Counted from the stretch's first letter, positions 27,850-36,414 are shown. The stretch: DNA of 64,000 bases from Sulfopaludibacter sp963835555 (GCA_963835555.1 CAWIGC010000007.1:158390-222389); one strand, 5' to 3'. Made by a program: numbers and translations. The notes: generated from the letters alone by a model not told the origin.

Positions 27850-28512
27850 ATGGCAGTCCCACAACTGGTACTCGACGCAATCCGATTTCTGCTGGCGCTG
27901 GCCGCTCCGGCAGCTCTAGTGGCGCTTGTCTTAGCGGGCATCGCGTTGCGACGCGAGGGAACAACTTCGTTTTCGGTGGGCGGAGGCGGGTTCTCGAAGT
28001 GGATGTTCTGGGCCATCGTGATGATCACCCTCCCCCAGGTATTCGGGTGGTTCGCTTTTTGGGGCGTCGGAGCGCCGCTTCCCGGCGGTGGCATTGGCAA
28101 TGGATGGATGTCAGGGTTCGCGAATGATGCCGTGATCTTCGTGAACACTTTCGTGATTGGCCGCCTTGTGCCGGTGCTCGCCGCCTGGATGGTATTGCGG
28201 TCGGTGATCGATTGGAGTGAGGGCTACACTCCGTTGGCTTCGATCCTTGGGGCCATGTTCCTATTGGCAATCCCCGCGAGCGCGGCTCTTCTCCAGGGTT
28301 GGAATGACGGGACACGTTTTGGGACCGCCGCGGTTTTGGAGGGAGCTTGGACGTACACGGCCAGCCGAATCATGCCGATCGCGGCAGGGCTGGCTGTTAT
28401 TGGAGCCGTTGTGAACTTCGCATTTGGGCGGCCGGCCATCCGGCTCATCGGCTCCGCCGCGGCTTTCCTGACGGTTTCCGCTCTCTGGCGTCTGGTCGTT
28501 TCGATGATGTAG
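27850..28512 (+). CDS. Polytopic membrane protein with C-terminal pilin-like module
   Basis: 220 residues, about six hydrophobic helices. The last 65 residues (SRIMPIAAGLAVIGAVVNFAF, then RLIGSAAAFLTVSALWRLVV) align by eye with the two-helix module of the preceding pilin. The N-terminal half has two helices around a Gly-rich stretch (SVGGGGFSKW). No cleavable signal is evident. It might be a VirB2-like fusion or a membrane chaperone of the pilins. It is flanked on both sides by pilin-like genes. Confidence 0.72.
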   Translation: MAVPQLVLDAIRFLLALAAPAALVALVLAGIALRREGTTSFSVGGGGFSKWMFWAIVMITLPQVFGWFAFWGVGAPLPGGGIGNGWMSGFANDAVIFVNTFVIGRLVPVLAAWMVLRSVIDWSEGYTPLASILGAMFLLAIPASAALLQGWNDGTRFGTAAVLEGAWTYTASRIMPIAAGLAVIGAVVNFAFGRPAIRLIGSAAAFLTVSALWRLVVSMM

Positions 28513-28525
28513 CACTGGAGGCAGC

Positions 28526-28981
28526 ATGAACTTCCTTACTGGCATTACAAATCTGACGAGTTGGATGGGCAACGTCATCATGCCAACGCTCGCCGCCTTG
28601 TTCTTCGCGCTTGGCGTCCTCCGTTATGCGCATGGGCAGGCGCACACCTACGCGCCCTGGGCCGGTTTTCTCTGCCTGATGGTCTCCGGTGTCTTGCGCG
28701 GGATCGAGAAATTCGCGGCTCAGGCTGCATGGAATAACCCGGATTTGGTCTGGATCACGATGCGGGGGATGGTGAATTGGACCTGCAATGTCTTCCTGCC
28801 CGTCTACGCCGTACTGCAACTGTTGCACGGATTCATGCTGTATGCGGGTATCGGTCATCGTATGTATGCCGGCGGCGCCTGGATGCGGCACTTCAGCGCC
28901 GCCGCACTTTGCCTGGCTTTGTCGGGCGTGCTGCGGTTGGCGGAATGGTTCATCGCGCAAGGGCTTGGCGGCATTAGCTGA
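28526..28981 (+). CDS. Tandem (two-module) VirB2-like protein
   Basis: 151 residues containing two copies of the pilin pattern: residues about 8-66 (LTSWMGNVIMPTLAALFFAL, then MVSGVLRGIEKF) and about 80-151 (MVNWTCNVFLPVYAVLQLL, then LALSGVLRLAEWFIAQGLGGIS). The final GGIS matches the end of the first pilin (QGGGGIS), pointing to common descent. There is no clear signal peptide. It starts 13 bases after the preceding gene. A fused pilin pair could be a minor or basal subunit, or a membrane scaffold. Confidence 0.72.
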   Translation: MNFLTGITNLTSWMGNVIMPTLAALFFALGVLRYAHGQAHTYAPWAGFLCLMVSGVLRGIEKFAAQAAWNNPDLVWITMRGMVNWTCNVFLPVYAVLQLLHGFMLYAGIGHRMYAGGAWMRHFSAAALCLALSGVLRLAEWFIAQGLGGIS

Positions 28982-29000
28982 AGGAGGAACAAGAAACGTC

Positions 29001-29363
29001 ATGGCACTCAATATCAGCCCCGTTCACCGCAATCTACACACGCGGGTCAGCTTCTTGTACCTGGAGTTCGAAGATTGGTTCGTCGTGATCGGTTTAGCGG
29101 CCCTCACCAACATCTTCGGCCGGTGGGTCGATCGTCAGTTGTTCGGGATACCAATGAACGTGTTTTTGCAGTACATCGTCCCGGTGCTGAGCATCCCGTT
29201 TCTGATGCTATTCAAGTATGGAAAACCTGGTGGCTACCTGAAGGACTTTCTTGCCTGGTACACCAAGCCCCGGATCTACTGTGGGCTCGAGCCGGATTCG
29301 GGAATGAAACTCGACTACTTCAAGGAGGAGGAGATCGATGCCAATGACCATCGAACAGCATAG
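29001..29363 (+). CDS. VirB3/TrbD-like membrane protein
   Basis: 120 residues with two adjacent hydrophobic segments (WFVVIGLAALTNIF, then YIVPVLSIPFLMLFKYG) near the middle and polar ends, placed directly before virB4 as VirB3 normally is. AAGGAGG lies 13 bases before the ATG. The 3' end overlaps virB4 by 26 bases, a tight coupling seen for VirB3-VirB4 pairs, which work together in pilus biogenesis. Confidence 0.75.
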   Translation: MALNISPVHRNLHTRVSFLYLEFEDWFVVIGLAALTNIFGRWVDRQLFGIPMNVFLQYIVPVLSIPFLMLFKYGKPGGYLKDFLAWYTKPRIYCGLEPDSGMKLDYFKEEEIDANDHRTA

Positions 29364-31995
29364 GGCGTCTTTGCACCAGCCCGCATTCTCGGAGTTGCTG
29401 CCTGTGCGCGACATCTTGAACGACGTGATCATCCGGACCACGGGCGCTTTGGTGGCGGGCTACGAGCTCAGTGGCATCAACTCGTACTATCACAACGACG
29501 ATGGCCGAAACCGGACGAAACTCGCGCTCGAAGCGCTGATCCGTTCACTGCCCGAGCGGTCCATGCGAATGCAAGTTCGGTTCGAGATCGCCGAAGGGCT
29601 CGGCGATCTGCGGGAGCGGTACCAGCAACAACTTCGGAATCAGAATCCTACGCTCTTGGCCCTTGATCGGGTGAGAATTGACGCTTGGCGGAAGAAGGAG
29701 CAGGAAGGCTACTATCTACGGCCGCTTCTGCATGCCTACTTCCACTGGAATCCAACAGTTCATCACGAACTTCCCGGCGCCGCCTTCGGCAAGGCGGTAA
29801 CGAAGCGCTTCAACCTCGATGCCTTGAGCCTGTCGGCGAATAGATGCATCCAACGAACAGCGCGGGAACACGATGATGTTCTGTCTGAGTTTGGGTCCAT
29901 CCTCTCCGGTGTCGAGCAGACGCTGAGAGCGACAGGAATGGGAGTGCGGCGGCTGACAGACGCAGAGATCTTCCTCGAGGTGAAGCGTTCTCTGAATCCG
30001 TTGATGTTGGACCGAATCCCCCTTCGCCGGCCGGAGTCCTCGCTCCAACATCGCACCACACGGGAGCAGATTGTCAATACGAATATCGAGCACGAAGAAG
30101 AGACGTACATCCGCGTCGGCGGCCTGTTGTACTCGTTCATCACCTTGAAGGATCTTCCCGATGCAACCTTTCCGGGGATCCTGCGTGATCTTGTGGGCCT
30201 CGACTTTCCGATCACGGTCAACACCGACGTCATGATTCCGGACCAGGCGGCGATGATCAAGCAGTATAAAGGACGCCTGAAAAAGATGCAGGCCGCGCAG
30301 CGGGACTCGCATGGCGGGTACCGCATCGACGTCGATGCCCAGGTGGCCCAGCGCCAGTTGATCGAGACACTCGAGAACCTGATTTCAAGTTCGCTCAAAA
30401 CGTGTCGTACGAGTATCGTGATCGGTGTCCGCACCTCGCAACCCGTGCAGAGCCACCGTGACCTCGCCGAACAGGAACGGGTGCTGTCAGATCGGCGCCA
30501 GAAGGTTCTTTACACGGTGATGCAAATGAACGGAAGCAGGGGACTGCCCGAGGATCTAGCCAAGCGGCGGCTGTTCATCGGGGGCCTTCCGGGGATGACT
30601 GAAGAGAACCAGCGGGAGAATGATTGCCTGACGGTACATGCGGCCGACCTCCTGCCAATGGAAACCTCCTGGCGGGGTACACCGCAGTTGCCGTTAATCT
30701 TGCTCGACACACCTCGACGTCAGCTTGTGCCCTTCTCTCCGTGGGACTCGTCGCTTGCCGACGCCAACATGCTGATCATGGCGGCCTCCGGCGGCGGCAA
30801 GACCTTCATGGCGATGCTGTTCCTGCTGATGATGGCAAGACTGAAGCCGCTGATCTCGATTCTGGAGCGCGGTGATTCGTACCGTCCGCTGGTGGAATTG
30901 ATGGGCGGGCGGTGCATTGATGTGGACCTTGAAGGAAGCATAACCCTCAATCCGTGGGACCTGGCTCCAGGTACGACGACGCCCGGTAAGGACAAAATCG
31001 CCTTTCTCAAGAACCTCACCCGCCACATGATCGGGGACAGCCCGAATTCGGACACGGCCCTGCTCGACAATCTGCTCAGCGAGGCGATCAGCCGCACCTA
31101 TAAGCGTTGCGCCATCCGGCATAGCAACCCGACACCGACATTCAACGACCTGCGAGAGGAGCTCCAACAATGGCGCGATGAAGAGCGGATCGAGCGGACC
31201 GTGGAAGAAGCAAAGTTGGCGGCTCTCAAACTCCGCGAATGGACTGGGGAAAAGGGGGTCTACTCGCGGTTGTTCGACCAGCACACCACGTTGAAGACGG
31301 ACGCCGACTGGCTGTTCTTCAACGTGGAAAGGCTGAGCGACGATCCGAAGCTCGAAATCGCCATGAGCATGATGATTGCCCATGCGATGCAGGAGCGGGC
31401 CTCCGGCAGAACTGGCCAGCACAGCATCACGGTTCTCGACGAGTGCTGGTCATTGCTGGACTCCAACGTCCTGGCGCCCGAAGTGGTGCAGCTATTCCGG
31501 ACGGCGCGCAAACGCGGCGGGAGCGTGTGGGGCATTTCGCAAACGCTGGAGGACTTCGTCGGAACGGACACGCAGCCGCGTATCCACGGACCCGGCATTG
31601 TGCGAAACGTCTCCACGAAGATCATCGGCCGGCAGCCCGGAGACGTGAGCCCGCTAGCGACCCATCTGGCGCTCAATCAAGTAGCTCTGGACGAGATCAA
31701 GCACTTCGGAGCGCCGCGGAAAGGGCGAAGCGCAGAGGTGCTGCTGGTCATTGGTGAGAAGGCGGAGACCACACAGACGATTCGTCTCGTGCCGACGCCA
31801 GTGGAGTACTGGGTGTGTACGACCTTCCCACGAGAACGCATCTATCGAACCTATTGCTTCACCAGGAATCCAACCAAGCCTCCGCTGGAAGTGTATGAGG
31901 AACTGGCTCAGAGATTCCCGAACGGACTCGCGGACGTGCCGCCACTTCCCGAAGAGTTGTCGGGTGCGGTAGCTGGCGCGGCCGTGCGGAGGTAA
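29338..31995 (+). CDS. virB4: VirB4/TrbE-family conjugation ATPase
   Basis: 885 residues, normal length. The N-terminal CagE/VirB4 domain (about 1-430) is followed by the ATPase domain with Walker A ASGGGKTF (K488), Walker B ITVLDECWSLL (D701-E702) and RTARKRGGSVWGISQTLEDF downstream. It powers pilus assembly and substrate transfer at the inner membrane. GGAGGAGG precedes the ATG inside the virB3-like gene. It is the best family marker of this secretion system. Confidence 0.97.
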   Translation: MPMTIEQHRASLHQPAFSELLPVRDILNDVIIRTTGALVAGYELSGINSYYHNDDGRNRTKLALEALIRSLPERSMRMQVRFEIAEGLGDLRERYQQQLRNQNPTLLALDRVRIDAWRKKEQEGYYLRPLLHAYFHWNPTVHHELPGAAFGKAVTKRFNLDALSLSANRCIQRTAREHDDVLSEFGSILSGVEQTLRATGMGVRRLTDAEIFLEVKRSLNPLMLDRIPLRRPESSLQHRTTREQIVNTNIEHEEETYIRVGGLLYSFITLKDLPDATFPGILRDLVGLDFPITVNTDVMIPDQAAMIKQYKGRLKKMQAAQRDSHGGYRIDVDAQVAQRQLIETLENLISSSLKTCRTSIVIGVRTSQPVQSHRDLAEQERVLSDRRQKVLYTVMQMNGSRGLPEDLAKRRLFIGGLPGMTEENQRENDCLTVHAADLLPMETSWRGTPQLPLILLDTPRRQLVPFSPWDSSLADANMLIMAASGGGKTFMAMLFLLMMARLKPLISILERGDSYRPLVELMGGRCIDVDLEGSITLNPWDLAPGTTTPGKDKIAFLKNLTRHMIGDSPNSDTALLDNLLSEAISRTYKRCAIRHSNPTPTFNDLREELQQWRDEERIERTVEEAKLAALKLREWTGEKGVYSRLFDQHTTLKTDADWLFFNVERLSDDPKLEIAMSMMIAHAMQERASGRTGQHSITVLDECWSLLDSNVLAPEVVQLFRTARKRGGSVWGISQTLEDFVGTDTQPRIHGPGIVRNVSTKIIGRQPGDVSPLATHLALNQVALDEIKHFGAPRKGRSAEVLLVIGEKAETTQTIRLVPTPVEYWVCTTFPRERIYRTYCFTRNPTKPPLEVYEELAQRFPNGLADVPPLPEELSGAVAGAAVRR

Positions 31996-32009
31996 GGAGA
32001 AACGGTCTT

Positions 32010-32852
32010 ATGAAGCTCCTATCGCTATTGTTTACAAACCTGCTTGCCTTCTTCATGTTGACCCGCGTACGGCGCGTGGTGGCTCTGACCTTGGCCGGGG
32101 CGCTCGCCTTTACCGCCGTGGCACCGCCGGCAAAGGCTCAACTCGGCATCCCGGCCATCATCGCAGCCGCAGCGCAGGTGGTGGCAACGATCACCAACGT
32201 TATCGGGCCTCTGCTGAGCGCTATTCAGGGCACGGTCGGCGCGATCAATGGAGTGCTCGGTCAGTTTCGGAACCTCTGGGAACAGGTGGTGTACCCACTT
32301 CAGTTGATCAATCGTGCGCGAGCACTGGTCAGTTCAATGATCGCCCAGTTCCGCGGTCTGCTCACCGCTCTGATGCGGGTGAATGTTTCGAGCGCCCAAC
32401 TGCCGAATCCCGTTCTGCTCGAAAGCAGCATGCGCAATCGAGGCACGGGAGACTTCGCCCAATTGACCAACGCCTTCGGCCAAACCTACCGCGCGATTCC
32501 CCAACCGACGGACGCCCACCCCATCGAGCGAGACCTCGCGGACATCGACGATGCGATGGCCCTGGCGAATCTCAAGACCCTCAAGGCCTCGGACGCGATG
32601 GTGGACCAGATGATGGCGGCCGCAAATGCGATTGAAGACGAGGGTGTAAACATGGCTCCTGGCGAGGCGCCGTTCCTGGCGGCAGCAGGTATGACGGCCT
32701 CCGTAAAGAGCCAGGCCATGATGCAGCGGATGATCGCGGCGGCCATCCGGCAGGAGTCGGCGCGCGTGGCTCACGACAACACGATACGGAAGCGGAACGC
32801 CATGTTTGGCGCACAATTCCGGAACGACATGCAGACGATCTTCAAGAAGTAG
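32010..32852 (+). CDS. TrbJ/VirB5-like periplasmic protein (paralogue A)
   Basis: 280 residues with a signal peptide ending near AVAPPAKA-Q (about residue 44), then a mainly helical body: IIAAAAQVVATITNVIGPLL, then YPLQLINRARALVSSMIAQFRGL, which resembles TrbJ/VirB5 pilus-tip or channel-assembly proteins. It follows virB4 by 14 bases. The next gene is a clear paralogue with the same domain order, and the two probably form a hetero-complex or serve different pilus states. Confidence 0.72.
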   Translation: MKLLSLLFTNLLAFFMLTRVRRVVALTLAGALAFTAVAPPAKAQLGIPAIIAAAAQVVATITNVIGPLLSAIQGTVGAINGVLGQFRNLWEQVVYPLQLINRARALVSSMIAQFRGLLTALMRVNVSSAQLPNPVLLESSMRNRGTGDFAQLTNAFGQTYRAIPQPTDAHPIERDLADIDDAMALANLKTLKASDAMVDQMMAAANAIEDEGVNMAPGEAPFLAAAGMTASVKSQAMMQRMIAAAIRQESARVAHDNTIRKRNAMFGAQFRNDMQTIFKK

Positions 32853-32868
32853 AGGAAGGGGAAACGCC

Positions 32869-33699
32869 ATGCCGGAGATTCTTCGGTTTGTGAAAGGACT
32901 GACGAACTGGGTCTGGACGCATCGCGCCAAGATTCTGGTGCTGATTCTGGTGATGACCATGGTCGTGCCGCAGCCTGCAAAAGGTCAATTCATCGACGTC
33001 GCTGCAATCGTGTCGGCGATCGGGGCGATCAATACCGCGATCACGAACGTCATCGGCGCCGGATTGCGAGACATCAGTGGTGCTTTGGGTGCGGTCAACG
33101 GGGTTTTGAACGCCATTCAGAACTTCTTCCAGAACACCATCTACCCGCCGGACGCGATCAACCGCGCTCGCGGCGTGGTCGGTGCGGTGCAGGGGTTTTA
33201 CAACGTCATCCGGGGTTTGGTGAATCTCAATGTTGCTAGCGCAACGCTCGCTAATCCCCGTCAGCTTGAAGCGGTTCTCCTGTCCCGAAATGCGGGAAAC
33301 ATCGGCCAGGTGCCCAACCGGTACACCACCGTTTATCAGCCTATACCGCCGGCGACTGATGCTCCAGCGCCGATGCGGGATCTGATCGACATGACCGACG
33401 CTACCGCACAGGCAGCGCTGAAGAAGGCAATCGCCATCGACGCCGCCGCGGACCAGTTGATGGATGCGTCCGATCAACTGGCGGCTGAGCTCGCGGTGGC
33501 GGCGCCGGGAACCGCTCCGATGATTGAGGCGCAATCCGCCGCCATGTTGGTGAAGGCGCACGCGCTGACCCAATCTGCGACGGCTGAACTGTTCCGCATT
33601 AGAGCCATCGACATGGCGAACACCGGAGCCGCCCTGAAATTCAACGCGAGTCACGCGAGCGATACGCGGCGCGATCTCACGAACATGTTCATGAAGTGA
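32869..33699 (+). CDS. TrbJ/VirB5-like periplasmic protein (paralogue B)
   Basis: 276 residues from ATG 32869. The signal-anchor (AKILVLILVMTMVVPQPAKG-Q) is followed by the same pattern as paralogue A: ITNVIGAGLRDISGALGAVNGVL, then TIYPPDAINRARGVVGAVQGFYNVIRGLV, and a similar C-terminal helix ending DLTNMFMK versus DMQTIFKK. Divergence is large, so the duplication is old. It is followed closely by the TrbL-like gene. Confidence 0.72.
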   Translation: MPEILRFVKGLTNWVWTHRAKILVLILVMTMVVPQPAKGQFIDVAAIVSAIGAINTAITNVIGAGLRDISGALGAVNGVLNAIQNFFQNTIYPPDAINRARGVVGAVQGFYNVIRGLVNLNVASATLANPRQLEAVLLSRNAGNIGQVPNRYTTVYQPIPPATDAPAPMRDLIDMTDATAQAALKKAIAIDAAADQLMDASDQLAAELAVAAPGTAPMIEAQSAAMLVKAHALTQSATAELFRIRAIDMANTGAALKFNASHASDTRRDLTNMFMK

Positions 33700-33713
33700 A
33701 AAGGGGAAAGACG

Positions 33714-34562
33714 ATGTTCTTCTTCGAGCAGACATTCCAGACTGTGCTGAACGGCATCGACGCTGCCGGCGGCCCAATGGGGGCAATCACCAACATTGCC
33801 AACGCGATTTTGCTGCTCTGCGCACTCTTTGCCGTATACGAGGCATACGCCCGAGGAGGAGACGCGCGCATGATCGGTATCGCCGCGGCCAAATTCCTGA
33901 TTCTAGGTTTGATCGTCTCCAACTACAGCACGATCTTTCGCAACGTCAACGGAGCATTCAATCAGGTTGCGGCGACGATTTCCCCAAATGATTGGGCGAA
34001 CAACTGGATGCTGCAGGTCAATCAGTACTTCAACGGGCTCGGGAATACGAATTGGTTCAACCTGGTTGTCAGCAGTATCGTGGCCCTGGTCAGCGTGCTC
34101 GTGCAGTTGGTCGCCGCCGTCGTCTTCCCGATCGCGCTGCTGATCTTCACAATTCTGTACTGTTTGTACGGGGCCGTATTGTACACAGTCGGGCCGATGG
34201 TGCTTGCACTCTACCCGGCGTTTGGTGTCGGTCAATTGGCACGCAGCTACCTGGTAAACGTGTTCGTATTCCACGCCTGGGGCATCGTGTACGCCTTGTT
34301 CAGCGTGCTTCTGACGGCCATCAATGCTCAGAGCCTGGGCGCGATGCTGGCCGCAAACAGTTTGGGGGGATGGTTTCAAGGCGCGACCGGAGCTCTGCTG
34401 ATGTCGCTGGCGAGCATTCTGTTCGCGGTCATGGTGGCGCTGATCCCCTTTCTTGCGCGACGAATCGTGACCGGGGAAATCGGCAGCTCGATGATGACGG
34501 TAGTTCACACAGTTAGCACAGCCCTTGGCGCGGTCAAGGGCATTCCCATCACCAAGAAGTAA
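33714..34562 (+). CDS. TrbL/VirB6-like polytopic membrane protein
   Basis: About 282 residues from ATG 33714 (GGGGAAAG upstream), with five or six hydrophobic segments. The central segment (VQLVAAVVFPIALLIFTILY, then LYTVGPMVLALYPAF, then SYLVNVFVFHAWGIVYALFS) is the TrbL/VirB6 pattern. This subunit forms the inner-membrane part of the channel. A start at GTG 33696 would overlap the previous stop by 4 bases and is the alternative. Confidence 0.8.
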   Translation: MFFFEQTFQTVLNGIDAAGGPMGAITNIANAILLLCALFAVYEAYARGGDARMIGIAAAKFLILGLIVSNYSTIFRNVNGAFNQVAATISPNDWANNWMLQVNQYFNGLGNTNWFNLVVSSIVALVSVLVQLVAAVVFPIALLIFTILYCLYGAVLYTVGPMVLALYPAFGVGQLARSYLVNVFVFHAWGIVYALFSVLLTAINAQSLGAMLAANSLGGWFQGATGALLMSLASILFAVMVALIPFLARRIVTGEIGSSMMTVVHTVSTALGAVKGIPITKK

Positions 34563-34598
34563 CGAAGCGGGCGTGGAAACGCAGAGGAGCCAAAAGAG

Positions 34599-35369
34599 AT
34601 GTTCAAACTAAAGGAGAAACCCAGCGGTGACCCGGCTGTCCCAGAAAGAGCTCGCTACACGAAGTACTACGAGCACGATGGCCAACTCCGAGCATATGCC
34701 AATCGATCGATGTTGATGGCTGGGCTCTTCGGAGTAATCGCCTTGGTCTCGCTCAGCTTTGCGATTTATGTCAGATTGCAGCCGCCAACCGTCATTCGCA
34801 TTTCCGCTGACGGGGAAGCGACGGTGGTCGGCGGAAGGCCCGCCGGGGCCACGCCGGCGGTGACGAGAGCCGGCCTACTAAGCTTTCTGGCGGCACCCGC
34901 CGGCGAAGCGGCGCCAACGGACATTGAGGGCCGCTCCGTCGTCAGGAAGTTCCTCGAAAGTTACATGCGGTACACGCCCACGTCGGTCGACAAGAATCTA
35001 GCCGACGCCCTCAACATGATGACCGCCAACCTGCGCATGTATAGTCTCAACCTGCTCCGGGACCAGGATTTGATTGGCAAGATCAACGAGGAGCAAATCA
35101 CCTCGTCGTTCAAGATCCGGTCGATCGATCCGCTTCCCGGTCAGCCATGGACCTACCAGGCGTTTGGCGTGAAGGAGGTCCACCGGGTTCGCAACAAGAG
35201 CGAGTTGACGGACCGGATTGTCGCCAAATACCAAGTGCGGTTGATTCAGGACCGGCGAACGGAGCGGGTGCCGAGTGGCCTCCTAGTCGCCGAGTACAGA
35301 GAGGACCAGATGGTGGGCGAAAAAGATATCGGTCTCTTGCAGGAGTCAACCCTGCTAGGGAACCGGTGA
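34599..35369 (+). CDS. TrbF/VirB8-family channel protein
   Basis: 256 residues: short cytoplasmic tail, one membrane segment (SMLMAGLFGVIALVSLSFAIY, about 37-58) and a periplasmic NTF2-like domain with FLESYMRYTPTSVDKNLADAL and a C-terminal beta-sheet (QAFGVKEVHRVRNKSELTDR, then YQVRLIQDRRTERVPSGL). VirB8/TrbF bridges VirB10 and the inner-membrane complex. It is the last gene before a structured, hairpin-rich gap. Confidence 0.82.
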   Translation: MFKLKEKPSGDPAVPERARYTKYYEHDGQLRAYANRSMLMAGLFGVIALVSLSFAIYVRLQPPTVIRISADGEATVVGGRPAGATPAVTRAGLLSFLAAPAGEAAPTDIEGRSVVRKFLESYMRYTPTSVDKNLADALNMMTANLRMYSLNLLRDQDLIGKINEEQITSSFKIRSIDPLPGQPWTYQAFGVKEVHRVRNKSELTDRIVAKYQVRLIQDRRTERVPSGLLVAEYREDQMVGEKDIGLLQESTLLGNR

Positions 35370-35371
35370 TG

Positions 35372-35430
35372 GGTTCCGCCAGCGCCGTTTTTCTGAGAAT
35401 GGCCTTCTCCGGAACGGCGCTGATGGAACC
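35372..35430 (+). ncRNA. Long multi-tier hairpin after the trbF-like gene
   Basis: Starting 3 bases after the stop codon, GGTTCC (35372-35377) pairs with GGAACC (35425-35430), CAGCGCCGTT (35380-35389) with AACGGCGCTG (35413-35422), and an inner GAGAA with TTCTC. The 2-base internal loops are symmetrical. A second hairpin (TGCCAGGT/ACCTGGCA, 35432-35450) follows at once. It is probably a structured 3'-end or processing element of the operon mRNA; it could also be part of a transfer origin. The label ncRNA marks structure only; transcription as a separate RNA is not shown. Confidence 0.5.
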
Positions 35431-35475
35431 GTGCCAGGTTTGACCTGGCAATCCTGTGTCTGAAAGATGACGCGA

Positions 35476-35516
35476 CGCGGCCTGCAACCTTTCGGGGAGC
35501 GCAGGCCGCGAGTTTT
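35476..35516 (+). terminator. Terminator-like hairpin
   Basis: CGCGGCCTGC (35476-35485) pairs perfectly with GCAGGCCGCG (35501-35510) over a 15-base loop and is followed by AGTTTT. The stem is strong but the U-run is short, so termination may be partial. It would separate the core secretion genes upstream from the downstream set. Confidence 0.55.
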
Positions 35517-35533
35517 GACCAAGGAGCAATGCG

Positions 35534-35866
35534 ATGGCAACAGCAACGACAGAAGCGGCGACCGGCAGAATCGCGGAGCCGAAAGCTACAGCAGGAAAAA
35601 CGGGACCGGTTTCCCGGCGCCGACGCGGCGCGAGGGCGGCCGAACCGTCCACCGCTCGATTCTTTCTGATCAAAACGTCGGGTAACGGAACTGTGGAGCT
35701 TGGCCAGGAAGTCGCTTCAGAGAACGAGGCGATGGTTGAGTCTTTTCGCGTCGGCGGCAGCTTCGCAGTGGTTACGGAGTGGAAGGCCCAAGTCGATCTC
35801 GCGACGGGTGTACCCGTCATCAAGAAGGAGGCAGTCAAATCCGAGAAGAAGGTAGCGCATTCATAA
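35534..35866 (+). CDS. Small basic/Ala-rich protein of unknown function
   Basis: 110 residues. A low-complexity N-terminus rich in Ala/Thr/Arg (SRRRRGARAAEPS) precedes a compact beta-rich segment (RFFLIKTSGNGTVELGQEV, then FRVGGSFAVVTEWKAQVDL) and a Lys-rich tail. I do not recognise it. AAGGAG lies 7 bases before the ATG. The basic tails suggest nucleic-acid contact, which is inference only. Confidence 0.7.
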   Translation: MATATTEAATGRIAEPKATAGKTGPVSRRRRGARAAEPSTARFFLIKTSGNGTVELGQEVASENEAMVESFRVGGSFAVVTEWKAQVDLATGVPVIKKEAVKSEKKVAHS

Positions 35867-36055
35867 CCGGCAGCACGGCTTTATGCACGTAAGTGTTGAA
35901 GCGACCTGTAGCTCTGATACAGGAAAGTGCTGGTCGGGTTTCCCATGCGAATCCTGGCCAGAGTTCCTCACAACCCTGGCCACGGATAGCAAAAGAGACC
36001 CATTCCAGCGGTCTCCTTGCTGTTCTGGCAAACCAGACAGAAAAGGAGAGTATCC
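35867..36055. other. Intergenic gap with several inverted repeats
   Basis: No gene. Visible pairs include CCTGTA/TACAGG around a 7-base loop near 35905-35923, two copies of CCTGGCCA around 35953 and 35975, and GAGACC/GGTCTC near 35995-36015. Together with the hairpins at 35372-35510 this makes a structure-dense stretch in the middle of the conjugation cluster. Confidence 0.5.
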
Positions 36056-36268
36056 ATGTTGAGAAGCAAGATGGCAACACTGCTCACAATCGTTTCCGCA
36101 ATGCTCATCAGCGCCGGCATGACCTGGCAACAGCGTCTGCTGTTCATTGGCGGCATTGCGTTCGGTGTAGTGGTGGAAGCGCTCCCGAGTCTTGTGGATG
36201 AACTCAAAGAACGCGTCGCGGAATGGCGGCGGTTCCGACAGTTCAGCGTGAAGACGAAGGCGGCGTAA
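36056..36268 (+). CDS. Small membrane protein
   Basis: 70 residues from ATG 36056, preceded by AAAAGGAGA at good spacing. It has two short hydrophobic segments (MATLLTIVSAMLISAG, then LLFIGGIAFGVVVEAL) and then an amphipathic acidic/basic helix (LVDELKERVAEWRRFRQF). I do not recognise the family. It lies directly before the polymerase-like gene. Confidence 0.65.
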   Translation: MLRSKMATLLTIVSAMLISAGMTWQQRLLFIGGIAFGVVVEALPSLVDELKERVAEWRRFRQFSVKTKAA

Positions 36269-36370
36269 CAAGTACAACAACCCGGTGACGGCTCTCCGAG
36301 CCTGGCACCGAGAACTTGATTCAAGTTCACGGCAGCAGGCGGGGAGATGGCACCGGAGACGGCGCTTCTG

Positions 36371-36400
36371 TCTGTTTGTTGCCCATTCAACACAAACAGA
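36371..36400 (+). promoter_or_regulatory. Hairpin abutting the ribosome-binding site of the polymerase-like gene
   Basis: TCTGTTTG (36371-36378) pairs with CAAACAGA (36393-36400) over a 14-base loop. The Shine-Dalgarno AAGGAG begins two bases after the stem, 8 bases before the ATG at 36415. This placement could modulate translation or protect the 5' end of a processed transcript. Confidence 0.5.
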
Positions 36401-36414
36401 TAAGGAGAAGGCCA

